Translations under genes and position numbers: made by a program
The notes under the pieces: model-generated
Told to the model about the DNA's origin: nothing
Database searches by the model: none
Seen by the model: only the letters and a program-made list of their open reading frames with translations
DNA from: CALGFI01 sp963786805
Lineage (GTDB): Bacteria; Actinomycetota; UBA4738; HRBIN12
DNA length: 64,000 nt
Direction: 5' to 3'
NCBI GenBank assembly: GCA_963786805.1
Contig: CAWBAK010000003.1
Span: forward strand, 278,472-342,471
Part shown: positions 36,188 through 48,533 of the stretch, one piece after another
Layout of the letters: the number at the start of each line of letters is the position of its first letter
Position numbering within the stretch: position 1 is the first letter of the stretch

Positions 36188-39100
36188 ATGACTCACCCAC
36201 GCCGCTCGCAGCGCCGGTCAATCACCGCCACGTCGCGCCGAATGTGGACCGCACTCCTCTTCCTCATCGCGCTCGCCGCCAGCGCCTCAGGGTCGCGGCT
36301 CGCCGCGACCGCGGCCCGCGACGAACAGAACAGGCAGCCTCCGGTCACCGACAACACCGCGCCGACGGTGGCGCAGATCCAGAACACGCAGCCGCCCGGC
36401 ACTGACGAAATTGCGCCGTCCGCGCTCGCGCAGATCCAGGCGGTGCTCGCCGAGAAGGCGACGCGCACGCCGGCGCAGCAGAAAATGGACTCGCAGTTGA
36501 TCTACGCCATCAAGATGGCGCGCGGGCAGGCCATCGCGGCGGGTGTCGGGTCGCTCGAAACCGATCTGCCGCGGGAGAGCGATGCCCGCGTCACCGTGGA
36601 TGTGACGGCGGACGTCAGCGACGGGCTGCTCGACCAGGTGCAGGGGATGGGCGCAACGGTCCTGTGACGCCGACCAACGGTATCGCAGCATGCGCCTCGA
36701 CGTCGCGCTGGAACAGCTGGAAGCGATCGCGTCGCTGCCGCCGGTGGCACTTCGTTCAGCCGAAGCAGGAGGCGATGACGTCACGGCGGCCCGCCCGGCC
36801 GGCCCGCCCTCGCCGCGCGATCCATCGACGCTCGCGGCGCGCGGCGCCACGAGATTCGACCCGACCGCGCTCGCGTCGTTCATCGGGAGCGCCGCAGCAC
36901 AGGAACAGGGGCCGAACTTCACCGTCGGCCAGGGCAGCAAGGCCTCGGAAGGCGACTTCACGCACCTCGCGGTCGCGGCGCGGGGGGCGTTCAGCACGAC
37001 CGGCGCCGGGATCAAGATCGGCGTGCTCTCGGACGGCGTCCGCAACCTCGCCGCCAGCCAGGCGTCCGGGGATCTCGGCCCCGTCACGGTGATCGGCCCG
37101 CCGGCGCCGTGCGCCGCATGGTCCGTCTGCGACGAAGGCACGGCGATGCTCGAAATCATCCACGACCTCGCGCCCGGCGCCGAGCTCTACTTCGCGAGCG
37201 CGTTCGTCAGCATCACCAGACTTCGCCGACAACATCCGCGCGCTGCGCGCCGCCGGCTGCGACGATCATCGTCGACGACGTGTTCTATTTCGTGGAGACG
37301 CCGTTCCAGGACGGCCAGGCGCCGGGGATCGTCTCGAACAGCAACGGCGGCGTCGTCATCCAGGCCGTCAAGGACGTGACGGCGTCGGGCGCGCTGTATT
37401 TCTCCTCCGCAGGGAACTCGGGCAATTTCAACGACGGCACGTCCGGCGCCTGGGAGGGCGATTTCGTCGACGGCGGCCCGACCGCGGCGCTCGTTCCGGC
37501 CGGCCGCCTGCACAACTTCGGCGGGCAGAACTTCAACCTCTGCGCGTCGCCGAGCCCGACGCGCCGATCACGCTGTACTGGTCCGATCCGCTCGGGCGGC
37601 TCGTCGAACGACTACGATCTGTTCCGGTTGAACTGCCGGGCACCGCCGTTGCTGGCGAGCTCGACCAACATCCAGAACGGCACGCAGGATCCGATCGAGC
37701 AGATCAGCCAGCACGCGCGGCCGCCGGCCGCGCATCGTCATCGTCAAGAAGACAAGCGCCGCAGCCGCGTTTCCTCCATCTCGACCAACCGCGGCCGGCT
37801 GCAGTTCGCGACCGCCGGCGAGACGCACGGCCACGCCGCCGTCGATGCGGTCGGCGCCTTCGGCGTGGCCGCGGCAACGCCGCCGCGGGGCCGTACCCGA
37901 ACCCGTTCGGCGCCGCGAACACGGTCGAGACGTTCAGCTCGGACGGCCCGCGCCGGATTTTCTTCGAAGCGGACGGCACGCCGATCACGCCGGGCAACTT
38001 CTCGTCCACCGGTGGCAAGGTGCTGCAGAAGCCGGACTTCACCGCGGCGGACGGCGTGTCGGTGACCGGCGTCGGGCGGCTTTCAGAGCCCGTTCTACGG
38101 CACCTCGGCGGCGGCCCCGCATGCCGCGGCGATCGCCGCGCTCCTGAAGTCGGCGCGACCCGGCCTCACGCCGGCGCAAGTGCGTGCCGCGCTCCTCAGC
38201 AGCGCGATCGACATCGAGGCCGCGGGCGTCGATCGGGACTCCGGCGCCGGCATCATCATGGCCCACAGGCACTGCTGGTCGACGGCGGCGCCGTGGGCAC
38301 GGCGGCGCTCTTCATGGAACGGGGTGCAGGTCTCGGACAATCCGGGCAACGGCAACGGCGCGGTGGAAGGCCGGCGAAGGGGCGCGGCTGACGATTCCCC
38401 TCACGAACCACGGTGTCGTGAACGCGCACGCGATGTGACGGCGACGCTCACGAGCCGGACGATCGGCGTGATCGTGACTCTGCCCGAGCACGTCCGCGTA
38501 TCCCGACATCGCGGTCGGCGGGACAGGCGCCAATACGACGCCGTTCCGCTTCACGTCGCGAGCAACGCCCCTGTCCGCTGACCGCCAATTTCACCCTCAC
38601 GGTCTCCTATACGGGCGGCGGCGCCACTCTCGGTCCTCAGGCTCCCGGTCCTGACGGGCCCGCAGTCGACCATCACCGACGACGCTCGATGCGACGGCGC
38701 CGACGCCGTCGGCAGGCATTGTGGGAACGACGGGAACGCAGACGGGGCGTCTGACGCGGAATGGCCTGACGATCACCTGTGTCCACGCCGAAGGCCTTTC
38801 CGGGCTTGCAGACACTCGCCGGCAGCCGCCGGTTTGATTCGTACGCCTTCAATACCTGCACTGAGAACACCGGCGGAGTGCCGACGGTGTCGATGTCTGG
38901 AACGGGCGCGATCAACATGTTCTCCGTGGCGTACACGCCTGCCTTCTCTCCAACTGATGTATCGCGGAACTACACCGCGGATCCTGGCTTCAGCTCGGAC
39001 GCGGCCATTCCCTATTCATTCCCGTCGCGTCGGGCGCTGGGCGGACCGCGACCGTCGTCGTTCACGAGGTCGATCCCGGCGGGCGCCGTCGGCACCAGTA

Positions 39101-41313
39101 CACGCTGGCGGTGACCGGACTGCTGCGCCGGCGCCTGCGCCACGCCGAATCAGGTACCCATCGCGCGCGCCAGGAACGTGACCGTGGTCGCCGGCGCAGG
39201 CGGAACGGCGCCGGCATCGATCGACAACGGATCGTCCGATCCTGACGGCGATCCGATGACCATCACGCAAACCCCTCCAGGCCCGTACTCGGTCGGCAAC
39301 ACGACCGTATCCTCACGGTGACCGATCCCAATGGCGCGACGAGCCAGGCGACGGGCATTGTCACCGTGAACGCGTCGCCGACGATGGCGCTGACGCCGCC
39401 GTGATCAACTTCGGCGTCGTGAACAACGGCGGCGCGCTGTCGCCGGCTCAGACGCCGGCGCAGACGCTGCGCTGACGCAAGGCGGGGCGGGCACGGTGAC
39501 GTGGACGGTGGCGGCGAGTCAGCCATGGATCACGCGTGAATCCCGCGTCGGGCATCGGGCGGCGCGTCGCTGACGGTCACCATCGATCAACCACGCCGGC
39601 GACGAATCAGCTGCCGGCGTACCGGCACGTTGAGCGGCACGGTGACCGTGACCACGAGTCGGCGCGGCCAACACGCCGACGCACGACGGTCAACTCTCAA
39701 GGTCTTGCGCCCGCGGCAGCCGACACCTGCCGATCGGCGTCTTCGACACGCCGACCAACGGCCAGACGGGCGTCGACGGGATCGATCCCGGTGACGGGCT
39801 GGGCGATCGACGACATCGGCGTCGTCGCGGATGCGCGTCATGCGCGACCGGTCGCCGGGCGAAGGCGCGATCGCAGATCTACATCGGCGAACGCCGTGTT
39901 CGTCTCCGGCGCGCGGCCCGACATCGCGGCGCCAATCCGACCGAGCCCGTTCAACGATCAGCGCGGGCTGGGGCTATCTGCTGCTGACGAACTTCCTGCC
40001 GAGCCAGGGCAACGGCACGTTCACGCTCTACGCGTATGCCGACGACGTCGACGGCTACACGACGCTGCTCGGCTCGAAGACGATCACGTGCACCAACGCC
40101 ACGGCGACGGCGCCGTTCGGCGCGATCGACACGCCGGCGCAGGGCGGCGACGGCGTCGGGCGGCGTTCCTCAATTTCGGGTGGGCGCTCGCGGGGCAGCC
40201 GACCGGACGGTCATCCCGACCGACGGATCGACGATCCCGGTGTTCATCGACTCGGTGCCGATCGGCACGCGTCGATTCGTACAACAACGCGCGGCCCGAT
40301 ATCCAGACGCTGTTTCCCGGCTACGCGAACACGCGACGGCGCCGTCGGCGTGCAAGACGATCAACACGATGACGCTGGCCAACGGCGTCCACACGATCGC
40401 GTGGCTGGTGATCGACAATCTCGGCGCGGCGGCGGGGATCGGCAGCCGGTTCTTCACGGTGTCGAACAGCAGCGTCATGGCGGCGTCTGCAACGGCGGAT
40501 CGCGCTGCGCAAGGCTTCAGTCGGCGCACGGCGCATCGCAACGGCGCACCAGCCGAGATCGGCCCGGCGTCGTCGCTCGCGCGTACTCGATTGACCGCAG
40601 CGACATGGGGGTCGCGGTGCGGCGCGGGTACGACGCGAAGGCGTGCTGCCCGAGATCGTGATGCCGGACGCGGACGGCGTCCGCCACATCCGCACGGCGC
40701 AACTCGAGCGGATCGTCGATCGACCTCGACGCCGGCGCACGGCGACGGCGACGTCTATCGCGGCTACATCGATCGACGGCGACGTGCTGCGCGCGCTGCC
40801 GGTCGGCTCGCACTCGACGCGTCGACCGGCGTGTTCGCGTGGGCGCCGGGGCTCGGCTTCGGCGGGACGCACGAACTCGTGTTCGTCGGCGGCGAGCCGC
40901 GGACGCGAGCAGCAGATCCGCGTGGACGTCAGCGATCGACGCGCAGCCGCCGTCGGCCGGCGATCCGCGGCTGGTGATCGACATGCCGGCGCGACGGCGC
41001 GCGACGTCGGGCAGCCGTTCACGATCGCCGGCTGGGCGATCGATCCAAGCGGCCGGCGACGGGCCAGGGATCGACACGCTGCACGTGTGGGCGTATCCCG
41101 TCGGCGGCGGCGATCCGCGCTGGGTCGGCGTCGCGGCGCACGGCGGCCTGCGGCCCGACGTCGCGGCGCTGTTGGCGCGCGCTTCGCCGCAGCGGCTACT
41201 CGCTCGAAGCCGCCGGGCTGCCCGCCGGCACCTACAACGTCGTCGTCTACGCGCACAGCATGGCGACCAACAGCTTCACCATCGCGCGCACGGTGCGAGT
41301 GAAGGTCCGGTAG
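36188..41313 (+). CDS. Giant secreted subtilase/sedolisin-like protease 2, paralogue of protease 1 (many frameshifts)
   Basis: ATG 36188 (or 36182) follows a GAGGATG box also seen before protease 1. The signal helix is MWTALLFLIALAASASGSRL, and the propeptide motif RTPAQQKMDSQLIYAIKMAR is conserved. The catalytic blocks are KIGVLSDGVRN, DEGTAMLEIIHDLAPGAELY, FSSAGNSGN and YGTSAAAPHAAAIAALL. The same BACON-like, VTGWAIDDIG and DTLHVWAYPVGGG modules follow, but the two Ig repeats of protease 1 are absent, so the reading is about 1,700 residues. It has at least 20 shifts, densest in the modular half. A strong terminator follows the stop. Confidence 0.7.
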
Positions 41314-41329
41314 CCGGCGATGACGACTG

Positions 41330-41366
41330 GGGGCCGGGTCTCACAGAGACCCGGCCCCATTTTTTT
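41330..41366 (+). terminator. Rho-independent terminator after protease 2
   Basis: GGGGCCGGGTCTC pairs perfectly (13 bp) with GAGACCCGGCCCC across an ACA loop, and A plus seven T follow. It begins 17 bases after the protease 2 stop, which separates that gene from the downstream pair. Confidence 0.92.
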
Positions 41367-41430
41367 ACCCACCTCGGCGTCGACATCGGTTGCGTCGTCG
41401 CATTCGGCTCATGGGCCGCAAAGTGCTACG

Positions 41431-41900
41431 ATGCTGATCCTGCCAAGTTGGCCTCTCCACATTCGTCGTCGTTCCGGGCGGGCGGTGGTCTGTGCGCTGC
41501 TGGCACTCCTCTGCGCGCCGGCCGTGGCCTGCGCGTCGGCCCCGCAGCAACCCGTGAAGTCTGAAAAAGAGGCCCGCACGCCGGCCCAGCAGAAGATCAA
41601 CTCCCAGGTGCTGTACCAGATTCTATCGGCGCCGCGGCATCGCCGCGCAAAAGCAGGTGCCTCCCGGCCCGACGGGCGTGCGCCTCGATCCGAAGGGGCG
41701 CGCATACATCGACGTCCGCGCCGAGGTCACGCCGGAGTTGCAAAAGAAAGTGACGTCGCTCGGTGCCGAGATCGTTCAGACCTCGAAAGAGGGCTCGCTC
41801 GATCATCGCGTGGATTCCTCCGTTGAAGCTCGAGGATCTGGCGCGCGACGCGCGCGTGCGCGCGATCGAGCCGGTCGCCGAAGCCGCGATCCGAAAGTAG
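41431..41900 (+). CDS. Stand-alone I9-like propeptide/inhibitor homologue (two frameshifts)
   Basis: Read across two shifts (about 41,630 and 41,790) this gives about 156 residues. A signal region (VVCALLALLCAPAVACAS) is followed by ARTPAQQKINSQVLYQIL, the same motif that precedes the propeptides of both giant proteases. Then come AYIDVRAEVTPELQKKVTSL, GAEIVQTSK and IAWIPPLKLEDLARDARVRA, ending EPVAEAAIRK. This parallels protease 1 (VDVTAQVTEALLNQW, then LGATVLSSSE, then IETIAAMPQVIFVQP). No catalytic domain follows. A trans-acting inhibitor or chaperone is a reasonable guess but unproven. Confidence 0.6.
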
Positions 41901-41930
41901 CGAGTCGGTCCCATCACGAAGGAGACATCC

Positions 41931-44900
41931 ATGCGACGGCGCCGCGACCACCATCGAAGAACAGTCGCGGCGCTGCTCATCATTCTTGGGGCCGCGCGCG
42001 TTGCGCATGCGCAATCGGCGGTGGACGGCTTCGACCCTGGCGCCAACGGCACGGTCTACACGTTCGCGCTGCAGTCCGACGGGAAGATTCTGGTGGGCGG
42101 AGGCTTTGGCGCCCTCGGCGGCGGTACCGGCACGACCACGCGCAACCGAATCGGACGGCTGAATCCTGACGGCTCGGTCGATGCGGCGTTCGATCCCGGC
42201 GCGAACGCGCCGGTGTACCGAATCGGGATGCAGCCGGGCGGCAAGATCGTGGTCGGCGGCGAGTTCTCGACGCTGGGCGGCGGCGGGACCGGCACGACGA
42301 CGCGTAACAACCTCGGTCGGCTCAATGTCAACGGGGCCCTCGATCTCACGTTCGATCCCGGCGCGAACGGTCCGGTGCAGGCGATGGCCATTCAAGCGGA
42401 TGGAAAGATCCTGATCGGCGGCACGTTCACGACGGTCGGCGGCGGCGGATCCGGGACGACGACCCGCAACTACATCGCCCGCCTCAACGCTGACGGCTCG
42501 GTCGATACCTCCTTCAATCCCGGAGCACAGGGCAGGTCCGCACGCTGGCGCTGCAGCGCGACGGGAAAATCGTCATCGGCGGCCGCTTCACGAAACTGGG
42601 CGGCGGCACCGGACTCGCGACGGTCGCAATACGTCGGCCGATTGAATGCCGACGGGTCGGTGGACCGTCGTTCGATCCTGGCGCGGACGACGTCGTCAAG
42701 ACCTCGCGGTCCAGGCCGATGGAAAGATCGTCGTCAGCGGCGGCTTCACGATGCTGGGCGGCGGCACCGGCACGACGCCGCGCAATCGCATCGGCCGGAT
42801 CAACGCCGACGGCTCGATCGACGCGGGATTCAATCCCGGCATCAACGAAGCCGTGTACTTCGCCGTCCAGCCGAACGGAAAGATCGTCGTCGCCGGATTC
42901 TTCTCGACGCTCGGCGGGGGCGGAACCGGCACGACCCCGCGCAGATCGGCCGCCTCAACGCCGACGGCTCGCTCGACACGAGCTTCAATCCGGGCGCGAA
43001 CAAATTTCGTCATCGCGGTGGCGCTGCAGTCGGACGGGAAGATTCTCGTCGTCGGCGACTTTTACAGCGCTCGGCGGCGGCGGGACGACGACGCGCAGCC
43101 GCATCGGCCGACTCAACCCCGACGGATCGCGGAACGCGTTCGATCCCGGCGCGAACGGCGTGACGCCGCGGCGTGCAGCGCGGATGGAAAGGTCCTGGTC
43201 GGCGGCACCTTCACGACGCTGGGCGGCGGCGGCACTGGACGACGACGCGAATCGGCTCGCACGGCTCAACGCCGACGGCTCGCTCGACGCGACCTTCGAT
43301 CCGGGCGCGAACAGACCGTATACCCCGAGCGGGGCGCAGGCGTCGCCGCATGACAGTGCAGCCGGACGGAAAGATCCTCGTCGGCGGCGGCTTCCCGGCG
43401 ATCGGCGGCGGCGGCACAACGGCACGCGCGCCTGCAATCGCCATCGGCCGCACGAACAGCGGTCACCCGCTCGACGCGAGCCCCTTCGACCTGCCCGCGA
43501 CGCAACGTCTCGCCGTCGCCCGTGCAAGCGGATGGGAAGATTCTGGTCGGCGGCTAGTTCACGACGCTGGGCGGCGGCGCGCCGACGCCACGCAAAACCG
43601 ATCGGCCGGCTCAACGCCGACGGCTCGCTCGACGCGTCGTTCAATCCCGGCGCGGACAACGATGTGACTCGCTGGCGGTGCAGCCGGATGGAAAGATCCT
43701 GGTCGGCGGGCCACTTCACGATGCTGGGCGGCGGCGGACCGGCACGACGCCGCGCAACAACATCGGCCGCCTCAACGCCGACGGCTCGCTGGACGCGTCC
43801 TTCAATCCGGGCGCCAACGGCAGGTCTATCGCGTCTTGCGGTGCAGCCGGACGGAAGATCCTGGTCGGCGGCAGCTTCACGACGCTGGGCGGCGGCGGCA
43901 CCGGCACGACGCTCGCGCAACTACATCGGCCGGCTCAACGCCGACGGCTCGCTCGACACCACCTTCAATCCGGGCGCGAACGGCACGGTCTCTGCGCTGG
44001 CAGTGCAGGCGGACGGGAAGATCCTGGTCGGCGGCGACTTCACGACGCTCGGCGGCGGCGGCACCGGCACGACACCACGCAACCGCATCGGCCGGCTCAA
44101 CGCCGACGGTCGCTCGACGCGAGCTTCGATCCGGGCGCGAACAGAACGTCACTGCGACTGGCGGTCCAGGCGGATGGGAAGATCCTGGTCGGCGGCCAGT
44201 TCACGACGCTTGGCGGCGGCGGCGCGGGAACAATCCGCGCGTTCGTATCTCGGACGGCTCACGAATACCGATGCGGCGTTCGAGGATCTCAGCGTGCCTC
44301 GGGTGGGGCGCGATCGTCACGTGGACGCGGAGCGGCGCCGGCCCCGAAGTCTGGCGCGTCACCTTCGAATCCTCACTCGACGGCGTGGCTTATACGCCGC
44401 TCGGCAGCGGCACGCGCGTCACCGGCGGCTGGCAATTGAGCGGGCTGGCCCTGCCGATCGGCCCGAATGTGTTCATCCGCGCTCGCGGTTATTACTCGAG
44501 CGGCGTATTTGCAACGGATCCGGCTCCATCGTCGAATCGATCGCAGCGGTGACCGTGTCGCCGACAGCGGCGGGTCCGACGATGACGCTCACGCCCTCGT
44601 CGATCAACATCGGCGTCGTCAACAACAGCGGCGCGATCGCCTTCGCGACGCCGGCGCAATTCCTGACGCTGACGCAGAGCGGGAGCGGCACAGTGAGCTG
44701 GACGGCGTCGTCCGACCAGCCGTGGATCACGCTCAGTCAGTCGTCCGGAACCGGCGCGGCATCGATCGGCGTCACCATCAACAACACCGCCGGCACGCTG
44801 CCGGCCACGGGGACGCTGACGGCAACGGTCACCGTGACGACGACCGGCGCCAACAATCCATCCAGTACCGTCAACCTGAACCTGACCCCGAATCAAACGT

Positions 44901-46521
44901 CGGCGCCGTTCGGCGTCTTCGACACGCCGTCGGACCTGCAGACCGGTGTCACGGGCTCGATCCCGGTGACAGGTTGGGCGCTCGACAACATCGGCGTGAC
45001 TCAGGTGGCGTTGTACCGCAGTCGCGTCGCGAGCGAGGGTCCCGGCGGCCTCGTTCCGATCGGGAATGCGGTCTTCGTCAACGGCGCGCGTCCCGACATG
45101 GCCGCGTGTATCGGACGCGCCTTTCAAGGATCGGGCGGGGTGGGGCTATCTTCTGCTCACCAACTTTCTCCCGAATCAGGGCAACGGTACGTTCACGCTG
45201 TGGGCGTTCGCGGTGGACGTGGAGAACAACCAGACACTCCTCGGCTCGAAACAAATCACGTGTACCAATGCGACCGCGACCGAGCCCTTCGGCGCGATCG
45301 ATACCCCGGCACAGGGCGCGACGGTCGCCGGTTCTGCGTTCCTGAATTTTGGTTGGGCGCTGACACCGAATCCGAAGGTGATCCCGACCGACGGGTCGAC
45401 GATCCAGGTCATCATCGACGGCGTTCCCGTGGGGAACGTGACCTACAACAACCCGCGCAGCGACATCCAGACGCTCTTCCCCGGTTATGCGAATACCGAC
45501 GGCGCGGTCGGGTATCGGTCCCTCGACACGACGACGCTGAGTAACGGCGTCCACACGATCGCGTGGCTGGTCACCGACAATCTCGGCGCCTCGGCCGGCA
45601 TCGGCAGCCGCTATTCAGCGTGTCGAACAGCAGCCTGTTCACCGATCCTTCATCAGTGGCGGCGGGCGTTGCCGGGGCGACAGAACCGGCCTCCATGTAT
45701 CCCGCTGTGATCGACGCGGCGCCATTGGCGGCGGGGCATGTGGCGTCACTCGCCGCGATAGATCGGAGCGGCGCGGCGGTGGCCGTTCGCCATGGCTTCG
45801 ACGCGGCCGCGCTGACTGAGATCGCGACGCCCGACGCGGACGGCATCCGTCACATCCGCACCGCGCAATTGGGTCGCGTGGTCATCGACCTCACGCCCGG
45901 GACGGACGATGGCGCAACCTATCGTGGCTACACGATCGACGGCGACGCGCTGCGCGCGCTGCCGATCGGATCGTCGTTCGATGCCCGGACCGGCGAGTTT
46001 GCGTGGGCGCCCCCACTCGCGTTCGGCGGCACACACCACCTCGTGTTCGTCGGCGGCGCGCCCGAACGCGACCAGCAACTACGCGTGGACGTGACGATCG
46101 ACGCGCACCCGGCCGCCGCGGGCGAAGCGCGCCTGATGATCGACACGCCGCGCGACGGCGCGGACGTCGGCCAGCCGTTCACGATCGCCGGCTGGGCGTT
46201 CGATCCCAACGGACCCGCGTTTGGATCCGGCGTCGATACGCTGCACGTATGGGCGTATCCGGTTGGGGGAGGAAATCCGCTGTGGGTGGGTGTGGCCGCC
46301 GTCGGTGGCGGGCGGCCGGACGTCGCGGCGCACTTCGGCGCGCGCTTCGCCGCCAGCGGCTACACGCTTGAAGCGGCCGGCCTCCCCCCGGCAGTTACGA
46401 CGTCGTCGTCTACGCGCACAGCATCGCGACCAATAGCCTTGGCTCGCCGAAGCGCGGCACTGAAGCTGCGCGCGGAGGCGGCTTTACGGTCGCAAGGACT
46501 GTGCGCGTCACCGTCAGGTAG
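41931..46521 (+). CDS. Secreted delta-60 repeat protein with BACON and shared C-terminal modules (frameshifted)
   Basis: The ATG follows GAAGGAGA, a good ribosome binding site. After a signal peptide (VAALLIILGAARVAHAQSAV) come 14 repeats of about 54 residues of the delta-60 type (FDPGANG, ALQSDGKILVGG, FTTLGGGGTGTT, IGRLNADGSVDTSF). A BACON-like domain (SGTVSWTASSDQPWITLSQS), a VTGWALDNIG module and a tail (DTLHVWAYPVGGG, ARTVRVTVR) follow, as in the two proteases. It probably forms a beta-propeller on the cell surface. There are many shifts in the repeats, plus an in-frame TAG at 43,555-43,557 in repeat 10. The stretch 44,500-46,380 is nearly clean. Confidence 0.7.
42060..44235 (+). repeat. 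Fourteen tandem delta-60 repeats, about 162 bp period
   Basis: The block GACGGGAAGATCCTGGTCGG and its variants recur near 42,075, 42,240, 42,400, 42,560, 42,720, 42,880, 43,035, 43,190, 43,370, 43,535, 43,690, 43,850, 44,020 and 44,180. The last five units are the most alike at DNA level, which makes this stretch prone to copy errors in assembly. Confidence 0.85.
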
Positions 46522-46554
46522 AAGCGCAGTTCATTGCGCGTCGCGCGATGCGGA

Positions 46555-47037
46555 TCAGCGCCGAATCGGCGGCAGTGCGTCCGGAATAATCTGGACGATG
46601 ATGTGAAGGCCCGGGTCGATGACGATCAGATCGTTGCCGACGAAGTAGCGGCGATAGTTCGGCGGCACCGGCGGCAGGACGCGGATCAGCGGCGCGGGCA
46701 CCGCGACCCAGTGCTTGTCGAGTCCGGGCGGCAGCGCGCCGCGCTCGTGAAGCTGGCGGCGGAGCCCGGGAGGCAGCTCGCGACGCTTCGCGAGACCGGG
46801 CGGCAGCGCCTGGCGAGTGTAGTAATCGCGGACGACCCGGTGATGCCCGTCGCGATCGATCACGATCACGGCCGCCGGCTCACGATGGCCGCCGTCGGGT
46901 TTGTTCCCCTTCGCGTTCGGCGCTTTACCCGCCTTCTTTGCCTCTTTGGGCTTCGGGCCGCCTCTGCCCTGAGCGGACGCGCTTTCGCTCATCAGGACGA
47001 GGCCCGGGACGATCAGCAGCAGCAAGAGACGTTTCAT
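46555..47037 (-). CDS. Secreted proline-rich protein of unknown function
   Basis: This 160-residue protein has an intact frame. A signal peptide MKRLLLLLIVPGLVLMSESA ends at an ASA-Q site. A basic Lys/Pro/Gly linker follows. Then three LPPGL units are spaced 10-14 residues apart (LPPGLAKRRE, LPPGLRRQLHERG, LPPGLDKHW), and the end reads YRRYFVGNDLIVIDPGLHII. The last block resembles small periplasmic RcnB-like proteins, but I would not assign a function. Confidence 0.65.
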   Translation of the reverse strand: MKRLLLLLIVPGLVLMSESASAQGRGGPKPKEAKKAGKAPNAKGNKPDGGHREPAAVIVIDRDGHHRVVRDYYTRQALPPGLAKRRELPPGLRRQLHERGALPPGLDKHWVAVPAPLIRVLPPVPPNYRRYFVGNDLIVIDPGLHIIVQIIPDALPPIRR

Positions 47038-47134
47038 GGGGACTCCTTCGTCAACGTCTCTGCAATGGCCGCTCCGTCGAATCCGCAGAGTTGGGTTGCG
47101 CCTGGCCGAACCCCGCGCGCCAACTCAGGCGTCG

Positions 47135-48533
47135 CTACGGCGTGATTGGCATGCGAAGGACGAAGTAGTCCACCAGCCGCTGTGCCGCCGGCGGATCGAG
47201 ATTGCTCAGGCCGACAGCGACGTACCGAGCTCGGGGAAAACGCGGAGATCGCCGTTCATGCCCGGCGCGCCGCCGCCGTGGCCGTAGCTGCGCAATCGGG
47301 CCTTCGCCCTGAACGCCGAAGCCGTACCCGTACTGCTCGACGCTGCGCCTTCGTCGCCTCGGCGAGCATCGCTTTCGAGATCAGCTTTCCCGACTCCAGC
47401 GCCTGCGCGAAGCGGAAGAGATCGCCGACGGTCGAGTAGCCGCCACCCGCCGCCGTGCCCCTCCACGGCAGCGTGTCGGTATTCGGCACCCACGCGCCGT
47501 CTCCGCTTCATGTAGCCGATGGCGCGTTTCGGCACGTTCTCGGTTTCGGGCAGCGAGTCGGTCGACGTCATGCCCGCCGGCTGGAAGACCTTGCGTCGCG
47601 CACGTAGTCGTAGTACGACATGCCGCTCACCTTCTCGATGAGCGCGCCGAGCAGGACGAAGCCGTAGTTCGAATACCGGTGCTCCGCGCCCGGCTCGTGC
47701 GTCGAGCGCGCGCGCGCCATAGAGCTTCACGTAGTCGCCGTGCTCCCGCAGCGTCAGGCGGTTCTTCGTGAACTCCGGACCGAAGATGTCGCCGGTGCCG
47801 CCGGTGTGCGTCAGCAGATGACGCACCGTGACCTTCGACGCCACGTCCTTGTTCGGATAGTCGGTCAGATGTTTGCCGATCGGATCGTCGAGCGCCAGCT
47901 TGCCCGCCTCGACGAGCTGCAGCGTCGCGATCGCGGTGAACATCTTGTTCATCGATCCGAGGCGGAACTGCGTGTCGAGCGTGACGGGCGCGCCGGTCTC
48001 GCGGTCCGCCTTGCCCCAGGCCTTCTGAAGCAGAATCTTGCCGTTGCCGCGCGACGAGCACGGCGCCCGAGAACTGATCGCTCTTCGCGAGCTCGTCGGC
48101 GCGCGCCGACAGCGCCGCCAGCGCGTCTGCTTCCGTCATCCGCGCGAAGCGCGAGGTCCGCGGGACGCGGAATGGCCCGCAGCGTCGAGCTCACAATCTT
48201 CGGCGGCTCCTCGGCGGTCACCGACAGCTCCAGGCGGGCGACCGTGTCGGAGCTCTTCTCCTGCAGCAGCGCGACGAGCGACGAGGGCTCGCTCTTCTCG
48301 ATGCGCAGCAGCGTGAAGCCGCCGGTCTGTCCGGCGAAAACCGAGCGTCTGTGCTGGACGGCGGCGCGCTCGCGCCGGTGAGCCTCGTCAAAAGCGCGAA
48401 TCGTCGCCGGATCGGCGGAATTGAACGCCGCGAGCCACGCGGTGAACACTTTTCCGGCGGGCGTGTCGGGCACAACCGGCTGACCGAGCCACCGAGGCGC
48501 AAGAGGAACGGGCAAGAGAATCTGGCGCATCAT
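47135..48533 (-). CDS. Serine hydrolase of the beta-lactamase/penicillin-binding family (frameshifted)
   Basis: An N-terminal region (TPAGKVFTAWLAAFNSADPA, VALLQEKSSDTVARLELSV) precedes a beta-lactamase-like domain. That domain has SDQFSGAVLVAR, MNKMFTAIATLQLVEAGK with the S-x-x-K nucleophile region just before it, and LLTHTGGTGDIFGPEF. KARLRSYGHGGGAPGMNG is near the C terminus, where the HGG/KTG box is expected, and RLVDYFVLRMPITP ends the protein. At least four shifts occur between 48,180 and 47,290. Relatives are esterases, D-aminopeptidases or carboxypeptidases. Confidence 0.7.

Noticed and set aside
41060..41320. Possible extra gene between the protease 2 tail and the terminator
   Set aside because: All blocks here match the tail module of protease 1 and the delta-60 protein once frameshifts are allowed.
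42060..44235. CRISPR-like or satellite interpretation of the 162-bp repeats
   Set aside because: They encode the delta-60 protein repeat in frame and vary mainly as coding sequence.
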